From the NCBI GenBank assembly GCA_016206165.1, contig JACQSD010000001.1, positions 1 to 12,814 of the forward strand: a stretch of 12,814 nt of DNA. Direction: 5' to 3'. The DNA comes from Candidatus Uhrbacteria bacterium. GTDB lineage: Bacteria > Patescibacteriota > Patescibacteriia > JACQSD01. The notes below the pieces were generated by a model that was not told where the DNA came from, searched no databases, and saw only the letters and a list, made by a program, of their open reading frames with translations. Position 1 is the stretch's first letter. Each line of letters begins with the position of its first letter. Positions 1-4,503 of this stretch are shown one piece after another. The translations under genes were made by a program, and so were the position numbers.

Positions 1-2
1 AT

Positions 3-62
3 GCAGTACACATGTGTCGTAAAGATACCGACGTTCATGAAGAGGCGCTTGCAAATTCATAA
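3..62 (+). CDS. Possible 3' end of an upstream gene (partial)
   Basis: Reading from base 3, 19 sense codons precede a TAA at 60-62 and encode a hydrophilic tail, AVHMCRKDTDVHEEALANS. Codon use is like the genes downstream, and a hairpin that could end a transcript follows 31 bases later. The fragment is too short to name. A second frame (from base 1) is also open, to a TGA at 103-105, but its peptide is rich in Tyr, His and Lys and looks less like a protein. Calling this frame coding is an inference from composition and context. Confidence 0.35.
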   Translation, partial: AVHMCRKDTDVHEEALANS

Positions 63-93
63 GTTTTATTACATACATAATTGCTTTGTGGAT

Positions 94-125
94 AAGAGCG
101 CTTGACCAAAGCGCTCTTCTCTGTT
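94..125 (+). terminator. Perfect 10-bp hairpin, possible terminator of the upstream gene
   Basis: Bases 94-103 (AAGAGCGCTT) pair perfectly with 109-118 around a 5-nt loop, followed by a moderately T-rich tail (CTCTGTT). The hairpin also overlaps the -35 box of the next promoter, so reading through it could affect promoter firing. The tail is weaker than in a classic intrinsic terminator. Confidence 0.45.
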
Positions 126-130
126 ATACT
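102..130 (+). promoter_or_regulatory. Near-consensus sigma70-type promoter
   Basis: TTGACC at 102-107 (5 of 6 to TTGACA) and TATACT at 125-130 (5 of 6 to TATAAT) are separated by exactly 17 bases. Transcription should begin near 137. It is the best two-box promoter seen in the window, and the sequence that follows has no convincing reading frame, which argues for an RNA product or a long leader. Confidence 0.7.
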
Positions 131-136
131 CATATT

Positions 137-486
137 GTCTCTACTGTTCGAGTCCTCGCAATTGGCGGGGTTGGGGTCGAGCGACCGATCCCACGTTTCT
201 TCTGTGTCTGTGAAGAGATACAGAAGGGCGGTCGATACAGCCCTGCTTCAGTCTTGGTCGCATGCAGAGCTGTGTTGTACCAGAAGGATGGTAGGGAGTG
301 CCCGTCTTTACGGGTTTGGACCTCACAAGTCGACGAGTGTCCCCTTTGTACCTCAGTATGTTGGTCTTCCCTGCTTCGTTCTGCGAGGTGAGGAGGCGAG
401 AGTACTGAGTTCGGGGGCTTGGATGGGCATTTATTCATTTCACTCCTTCATGGAGTGTGGCCCGTCTGGGCCCTCATTTTTGTTTT
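137..486 (+). ncRNA. Unidentified structured RNA or long leader upstream of the DksA-family gene
   Basis: About 350 nt lie between a strong promoter and an intrinsic terminator. Open frames here are short and lack any recognisable domain. Visible hairpins are 154-159 with 165-170 (one G-U pair), 199-208 with 217-226 (ten pairs, one G-U), 225-229 with 240-244, CCCGT 301-305 with ACGGG 310-314, a seven-pair helix CTCAGTA 352-358 with TACTGAG 403-409 closing a purine/pyrimidine-rich domain, CACTCC 441-446 with GGAGTG 452-457, and the terminator. The length would suit RNase P RNA or tmRNA, but the conserved RNase P core, the tmRNA tRNA-like end with CCA and the SRP tetraloop helix are not found. 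It could be a stand-alone RNA or an attenuating leader of the gene at 557. Promoter, stems and terminator are seen; the RNA itself is inferred. Confidence 0.5.
459..486 (+). terminator. Intrinsic terminator ending the putative RNA
   Basis: GGCCC (459-463) and GGGCC (468-472) form a short GC-rich stem with a GTCT loop, followed by CTCATTTTTGTTTT. The 8-mer GCCCGTCT inside it (460-467) also occurs at 300-307 in an upstream hairpin. ACGGG at 310-314 could therefore pair with either copy, which would allow an antiterminator arrangement. The switch is inferred; the terminator is seen. Confidence 0.6.
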
Positions 487-503
487 CGACACGAAAACAA
501 CAC

Positions 504-549
504 TTGCTTAGACTTTCATCATACTGTATTCTTAGGGAGGGAACCTCCC
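504..549 (+). promoter_or_regulatory. Weak promoter and hairpin-sequestered Shine-Dalgarno before the DksA-family gene
   Basis: TTGCTT (504-509), a 17-base spacer and TATTCT (527-532) make a weak promoter downstream of the terminator. GGGAGG (535-540) is the only clear Shine-Dalgarno-like sequence near the start at 557, but it is 16 bases upstream, which is too far for normal use. It also pairs perfectly with CCTCCC (544-549) over a GAA loop. This could be a translation-controlling hairpin or a chance palindrome. Confidence 0.35.
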
Positions 550-556
550 CACGCCT

Positions 557-949
557 ATGAGTGATCAACAACTGACAACAGCAGAATTAAAACAGATTGA
601 AATAGACCTCACGAAAGAGCGTGAGCGTCTTGAACATGACCTCCAAGAATTTGCTGATCCCTCGAAAGGGAATCGAGATGATTATCAGACTCGATTCCCT
701 CAATTTGGAAACAAGGATGACGAGAACGCGGCGGAGGTTGCAAATTTTAGTGATCAGCTCTCCCTTGAACAAACACTCGAATCGCAACTCGCCGATGTGC
801 GGAGTGCATTGAGCCGACTTGCAAAAGGAACATACGGTGCATGTCGGTATTGTGGCAAACAGATTGATAAGCGACGCCTCCTCGCGCGTCCGACGTCGGG
901 GTCATGTGTGGAATGCAAAAAGAAAATGCAAGATCAAGGTTCCGTGTAA
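557..949 (+). CDS. DksA/TraR-family C4 zinc-finger regulator
   Basis: A 130-residue protein of the DksA/TraR family. Relatives bind RNA polymerase through the secondary channel and alter initiation, with or without ppGpp. Residues 8-35 and 57-90 look like the two arms of the coiled coil. The linker carries acidic residues (KDDENAAEV, 53-61), though not the exact tip motif of E. coli DksA. The zinc finger is complete: C96-x2-C99-x17-C117-x2-C120, preceded by the family signature GTYG at 91-94. The short N-terminus makes it closer to TraR/YocK-type members than to classical DksA. The ATG at 557 gives the normal family length. A structured, terminator-bearing leader precedes it and lspA follows after 32 bases. 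The family call is firm; the regulatory target is unknown. Confidence 0.9.
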   Translation: MSDQQLTTAELKQIEIDLTKERERLEHDLQEFADPSKGNRDDYQTRFPQFGNKDDENAAEVANFSDQLSLEQTLESQLADVRSALSRLAKGTYGACRYCGKQIDKRRLLARPTSGSCVECKKKMQDQGSV

Positions 950-981
950 CAGCTTGTTGATTTTCCGCAATCTCAAAGTAT

Positions 982-1422
982 ATGCCTACACTCACTTTGA
1001 AGACCCTCTTTTTTGTAGAGGCTCTTTTTTTTATTCTCGATGTCGTGATGAAGCGGATTGTACAATTTTCTCCTGTTCTTTTCCAAGGCTCATGGTTTGC
1101 TCTCGAACGACGCATGAACAGCGGCGTGCTTGCGCAATATTTTTCAGCAACAATGCTCGTGGTTATTTTTATTTTCTTAGGGATAATTTTAGGAACACTA
1201 TGCTATCGTACGTGGTTCGTCCGTCGATATTTGATGAGCGCTGCGTTCCTTGCGATCCTGCTTGGGATGGCAAGTACAATTGCTGACACAATAGAATTTG
1301 GCACCATCATTGATTGGGTCCGTCTTGGAAACCTCGCATTCAATATCGGGGACATACTGATCATGGGAGGGATTATCGCCATTATTTTGAATGCAGAATT
1401 CAGAATAAAGAATGCAGAATAA
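982..1422 (+). CDS. lspA: Lipoprotein signal peptidase II (divergent)
   Basis: A 146-residue polytopic membrane protein. LspA cleaves signal peptides from diacylglyceryl-modified prolipoproteins at the outer face of the cytoplasmic membrane. Hydrophobic segments lie at about 6-22, 56-75, 84-100 and 119-137. Matches to the family are D20-x3-K24 at the end of helix 1, N46 in MNSG, D102 (STIAD, where relatives have GNLID) and D124 (FNIGD, relatives FNxAD). The last two are the expected catalytic aspartates. The usual Asn and Arg around the first aspartate (GN-x-x-DR) are missing, and the protein is shorter than typical 160-170 residue enzymes. Its last ten residues and stop codon come from a short-repeat array. 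There is no clear ribosome binding site, and the start codon precedes a terminator-like hairpin. Identity is likely; activity is inferred from the retained aspartates. Confidence 0.78.
   Translation: MPTLTLKTLFFVEALFFILDVVMKRIVQFSPVLFQGSWFALERRMNSGVLAQYFSATMLVVIFIFLGIILGTLCYRTWFVRRYLMSAAFLAILLGMASTIADTIEFGTIIDWVRLGNLAFNIGDILIMGGIIAIILNAEFRIKNAE
1001..1033 (+). terminator. Terminator-like hairpin inside the start of lspA
   Basis: AGACCCTCT (1001-1009) pairs with AGAGGCTCT (1017-1025) with a single C-C mismatch, followed by seven more Ts (1026-1032). It has the form of an intrinsic terminator for the DksA-family gene, yet lies within codons 7-17 of lspA, where the T-runs encode Phe. It may cut lspA transcription, or be a by-product of encoding a Phe-rich membrane helix. 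Confidence 0.35.
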
Positions 1423-1465
1423 TCGGATCATTTTGCATTTGTTAATTTTGCATTTTGCATTTTTC
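1389..1465 (+). repeat. Short-repeat array at the lspA/comM junction
   Basis: Two direct copies of GAATGCAGAAT (1389-1399, 1410-1420) are followed, in opposite sense, by ATTTTGC heptamers (1445-1451, 1452-1458) and a degenerate third copy. The first part encodes the C-terminus of LspA (NAEFRIKNAE) and its TAA stop (1420-1422). The second part ends two bases before the comM ATG. It resembles the other 7-8 bp unit arrays in the window. Confidence 0.7.
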
Positions 1466-1466
1466 T

Positions 1467-2987
1467 ATGTCTGTTAAAGTCTTTTCAGCCGCTATTGTTG
1501 GCCTTGGAGCAACGCCCGTTGAAGTTGAGGCAGATGTTGCTTCATCGCTTCCGAGTTTTACGGTTGTCGGGCTTCCTGATAAAGCAGTTGAAGAATCGCG
1601 TGAACGCGTGCGCGCTGCTATAAAAAATAGTGGCATTCCTTTTCCACGAACAAAAGTAACGGTGAATCTTGCCCCAGCGGATATTAAAAAAGAGGGGCCG
1701 CAGTATGATTTGCCGATCGCGCTTGCCATCGTGCGCGGTGAAGAGCATCGGTTACTCCCCGAACAGTTTCCATGGGAGAAAACGATTATTGTCGGGGAGC
1801 TCGCGCTCGATGGAAGTCTGCGCCCGATTCGTGGCGTGCTTGCGATTGCCACTGCAGCGGCACGGCTTGGGATGACATATCTTTTTGTCCCAGAAGCGAA
1901 TGCGGCAGAAGCTGCGCTCGTCCATAGCATCGCGGTGATTCCAGTAAAAACGCTCGTTGGCTGTGTCGAACATATCCAGGGAGTAAAACCAATTACCGCT
2001 ACAACGCCAACGAATCCAACAGTCGAATCCTCGGACGCACTCACGCAATACGACTTTGCGTATATTCAAGGACAAGAATTTGCAAAGCGGGCGCTCGAAA
2101 TTGCTGCGGCTGGCGGACATCACACGCTCTTTGCCGGCCCTCCAGGATCCGGGAAAACAATTCTTGCGCGTGCGCTTCCGACGATTCTTCCTCCGCTCAC
2201 ATTTGAAGAAGCGCTCGATGCCACCCGTATTCACAGTATTGCGGGAACACTCTCGGGGGATGGGGGCCTCATGACCATTCGGCCATTTCGGCAGCCGCAT
2301 CATACAGCGTCGGATGTTTCCATTGTTGGCGGAGGGGCAACGCCGCGGCCTGGTGAAGTGAGCCTCGCCCATCGTGGTGTTCTTTTTCTCGACGAATTTC
2401 CAGAGTTCGATCGGAATGTTCTCGAAGCGCTCCGACAACCATTGGAGGATGGTATGGTGACGATTGCGCGCGCACAAGGAACGACGCAATTTCCTGCACA
2501 GTTCATGCTTGTTGCTGCGCAGAATCCATGCCCGTGCGGCTATAAAACGGATCGTGAGAAGACCTGTGTGTGCACGCCGAGCAACCTTTTAAAATATGAG
2601 AAAAAAATATCCGGCCCAATTCTTGACCGGATCGATCTTTTTGTTGATGTGCCGCGCATTCATGTCACCATTCTTGGGTCAACGCCTGTTGCATCGACGT
2701 CCGCGACTGTTCGTGCGCGTGTTGCTGCTGCGCGCACACGACAACAGCAGCGATTCAAGGGTCGTGGGATTTTGACGAATGCGGAGATGCGTGTTCAAGA
2801 TCTTCATGCGCTTTCTTATACGGATGCCGCACATCGTTTTTTTGATTCGGTGGTGCAACAGATGAAACTCTCTGGGCGTGGTGCCGCACGCATCCTGAAA
2901 GTCGCACAAACAATTGCTGATCTTGCGGACGCGGATACGATTACCGAAAAGCATGTTGGCGAGGCAGTACAGTATCGGAAGAGGTAG
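1467..2987 (+). CDS. comM: ComM/YifB-family AAA+ ATPase (Mg-chelatase-like)
   Basis: A 506-residue protein with the full ComM/YifB architecture. It has an N-terminal ChlI/Lon-protease-like domain (about 1-170, with GLPDKAVEESRERVRAAI and NLAPAD) and an AAA+ Mg-chelatase core. Walker A is GPPGSGKT at 224-231 and Walker B is LFLDEF at 306-311. The signature NPCPCG, paired Cys (CVC) and SGPILDRIDL segment follows, then the C-terminal Mg_chelatase_C domain. ComM is a hexameric helicase that promotes branch migration during integration of transforming DNA. The ATG at 1467 is chosen over the in-frame TTG at 1455 because family members begin with MSVKVFSAA-like sequence and the upstream codons lie in a repeat array. 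It follows lspA after 44 bases, and the M23 gene converges on its 3' end. No internal repeat insertion was seen here. Confidence 0.93.
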   Translation: MSVKVFSAAIVGLGATPVEVEADVASSLPSFTVVGLPDKAVEESRERVRAAIKNSGIPFPRTKVTVNLAPADIKKEGPQYDLPIALAIVRGEEHRLLPEQFPWEKTIIVGELALDGSLRPIRGVLAIATAAARLGMTYLFVPEANAAEAALVHSIAVIPVKTLVGCVEHIQGVKPITATTPTNPTVESSDALTQYDFAYIQGQEFAKRALEIAAAGGHHTLFAGPPGSGKTILARALPTILPPLTFEEALDATRIHSIAGTLSGDGGLMTIRPFRQPHHTASDVSIVGGGATPRPGEVSLAHRGVLFLDEFPEFDRNVLEALRQPLEDGMVTIARAQGTTQFPAQFMLVAAQNPCPCGYKTDREKTCVCTPSNLLKYEKKISGPILDRIDLFVDVPRIHVTILGSTPVASTSATVRARVAAARTRQQQRFKGRGILTNAEMRVQDLHALSYTDAAHRFFDSVVQQMKLSGRGAARILKVAQTIADLADADTITEKHVGEAVQYRKR

Positions 2988-3004
2988 AAAAACGGGAAGT
3001 ACAA

Positions 3005-3112
3005 AACTCAAAATCCTAAATCCTAAACAAATCCCAATGACCAAAATTCAAAACATTTAAACATTTGGATTTTGAATTTTTTTAGAATTTCGATATTAGG
3101 ATTTCGAATTTT
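3005..3112. repeat. Heptamer-based array between convergent comM and M23 genes
   Basis: The 123-base gap between two convergent genes is almost all low-complexity sequence. Tandem ATCCTAA units (3013-3019, 3020-3026) lead into CAAAATT-like units, and after about 3060 related sequence appears in inverted sense (TTTGGATTTTGAATTTTT, then TAGGATTTCGAATTTT). Bases 3011-3034 are identical over 24 nt to 7445-7468 inside the femAB gene. No GC-rich terminator is visible, so this AT-rich inverted structure may serve both genes. Confidence 0.8.
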
Positions 3113-4421
3113 ATCTTGTGTAGTTCAACGGATTCACGCGGCGGCCGTTGATGATAACTTCAAAGTGTACATGCGGGCCGGTGGATCTTCCTGTGGAGCC
3201 AATCATACCGATGAGTTGTCCGCGCTTCACGCGCTCACCAACGCGAACGAAATTTTTACTATTGTGCCCGTATCGCGTTTTTAATCCCTTTCCATGATCG
3301 ATATCAATGTGAATGCCATATCCAACGCCCCAACCAGATACAGTAACGACACCATCATCTGCTGCATAGACTGGTGACGTATAATCTCCATCAATATCAA
3401 TGCCGACATGGCGCCAGGTAAAGTATTGATTCAACTTTCTACTTGTTGTTGGCCAGAAGAGGCGCCCAATAGTTGGCGATTGTATTTGCGGGGCGATTGT
3501 ATCGCGGAGCGTGCGGAGTGGAGAAAGTGGCCTTTGTGGAGTCACGACGCGAAATTGTCGTGCCCCAGGAATTGTTAACCGGGTGCCAATCGTCAGCGAT
3601 TGATTGCGCGTGAGACCATTCTGTTTCTGGATATCGTCAATGGTGACACCATATCGCCGTGCGATGCTCTGCAATGTTTCTCCGCGAACGACGCGATGTG
3701 AGACGCCGCTTGTGGGGAGAATGGTGAGTTGTTGCCCGATGCGGAGGAGTGTAGTGACGCGCAAATTATTTTCCCAAAGAATCGTTTCCACGCTCACACC
3801 AAACCGTTCTGCGATCGTCGAGAGTGTATCACCGGGTTGGATTGTATAGGCAATGGGTGTGCTCCGCGATGGAGATGACGACGTTTGATTTCCGCTCGAT
3901 GGAGGCATGATTGCGGAGCCGCCATACGCAGTTGAGAATGGGGGTGTATCGTCCTCTGCGATCGTTGGTGCGGCGAATTTCCAGAGGAGCGTATGGGTGT
4001 CATTTGTATAATAGAGTGGAGGGCGCCGTTCGTGCGTGACAACGATCGTTTCGTCAAGCGGAGATTCTTCATCACGAACGAGGGCAAAGAGGATTGAATT
4101 TTGCCCGGTTGCTTCACCGCGTGCGGTTCGTGGCGTGAGGAGATTCATGAGTATTCCTCCGCCCGCTATGACAATCATTGTCGCAATGAGGAGCGGGCGC
4201 CCAATGAGGATTTCTGACAGCGTTCGTTCTTCTTTTCCGAGCGCTCTTTTCAGCCGCGTGAGAACCTGATAGATTGGGAGAATAAGAAAACGAAAGAACG
4301 TGTCGGCGAGTGCCTTGCATGGTCTTCCGAGGATACGAAAAAGAAAAGCGCTCGCACGACCGATCGCTTGGAACTTTCGAATCATGATAAGGATAAGGCG
4401 TCTGACAAATGGAGAGGACAT
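3111..4421 (-). CDS. Membrane-anchored LysM-LysM-M23 murein endopeptidase
   Basis: A 436-residue cell-wall hydrolase. The basic N-terminal ~75 residues should be cytoplasmic, with one clear membrane segment at 76-96 (PLLIATMIVIAGGGILMNLL region). A low-complexity Pro/Ser/Thr linker (about 155-188) leads to two LysM peptidoglycan-binding modules at about 190-235 (YTIQPGDTLSTIAERFGV) and 241-285 (HRVVRGETLQSIARRYGV). The M23 LytM/gluconase domain spans about 330-436. Its zinc ligands are complete: H338 and D342 (HVGID) and H419 in HVH, with catalytic-type H386 (YGH) and H417. An intact site suggests an active endopeptidase rather than an EnvC/NlpD-like activator. M13 (4385) is an alternative start. 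It is divergent from leuS and convergent with comM. With the FemAB gene nearby it suggests a wall-remodelling theme. Confidence 0.92.
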   Translation of the reverse strand: MSSPFVRRLILIMIRKFQAIGRASAFLFRILGRPCKALADTFFRFLILPIYQVLTRLKRALGKEERTLSEILIGRPLLIATMIVIAGGGILMNLLTPRTARGEATGQNSILFALVRDEESPLDETIVVTHERRPPLYYTNDTHTLLWKFAAPTIAEDDTPPFSTAYGGSAIMPPSSGNQTSSSPSRSTPIAYTIQPGDTLSTIAERFGVSVETILWENNLRVTTLLRIGQQLTILPTSGVSHRVVRGETLQSIARRYGVTIDDIQKQNGLTRNQSLTIGTRLTIPGARQFRVVTPQRPLSPLRTLRDTIAPQIQSPTIGRLFWPTTSRKLNQYFTWRHVGIDIDGDYTSPVYAADDGVVTVSGWGVGYGIHIDIDHGKGLKTRYGHNSKNFVRVGERVKRGQLIGMIGSTGRSTGPHVHFEVIINGRRVNPLNYTR

Positions 4422-4465
4422 TGGGTGAAGGGTATCAGACTACAATCATAAAATCAAGGATCGAA
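4422..4465. promoter_or_regulatory. Possible divergent promoter between the M23 gene and leuS
   Basis: The short region between the divergent start codons holds two overlapping -10-like boxes: TACAAT on the plus strand (4441-4446) and TATGAT on the minus strand (complement of 4445-4450), each 5 of 6 to consensus. Neither has a good -35 at standard spacing. The divergent layout demands promoters about here; the exact boxes are uncertain. Confidence 0.3.
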
Positions 4466-4503
4466 ATAGGACCTATACGTCCTATTGGTCCAATAGGTCC
4501 TAT
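4466..4503. repeat. Nested palindromic repeat touching the leuS start
   Basis: Built from CCTAT/ATAGG blocks. CCTATTGG-T-CCAATAGG (4481-4497) is a near-perfect palindrome, flanked by AGGACC (4468-4473) and GGTCCT (4496-4501) that pair over it. Its last bases overlap the leuS ATG at 4502. Translated in frame with leuS it gives repetitive PIRPIGPIGP, so it is not part of the enzyme. Folding of the leader here could affect leuS translation (inference). Confidence 0.7.

Noticed and set aside
137..486. RNase P RNA, tmRNA, SRP RNA or tRNA
   Set aside because: Length fits the first two, but I find no GAGGAAAGUCC/ACAGAA core of RNase P, no tRNA-like CCA end or tag frame of tmRNA, no SRP GGAAGG-type loop, and the tRNA-like string GTTCGAGTC at 146-154 has no pairing arms.
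86..560. Open frames on both strands through the structured region
   Set aside because: Composition is Cys/Ser/Arg-rich with no domain, they overlap each other, and they lie across hairpins and a terminator.
1455..1466. TTG start for comM
   Set aside because: It lies in the ATTTTGC heptamer array; the ATG at 1467 matches the family N-terminus.
4409..4501. N-terminal extension of LeuRS from ATG 4409
   Set aside because: The added residues (ending PIRPIGPIGP) come from a palindromic repeat and overlap the divergent M23 start; LeuRS proteins begin at the MNYDHKKIEKKW position.
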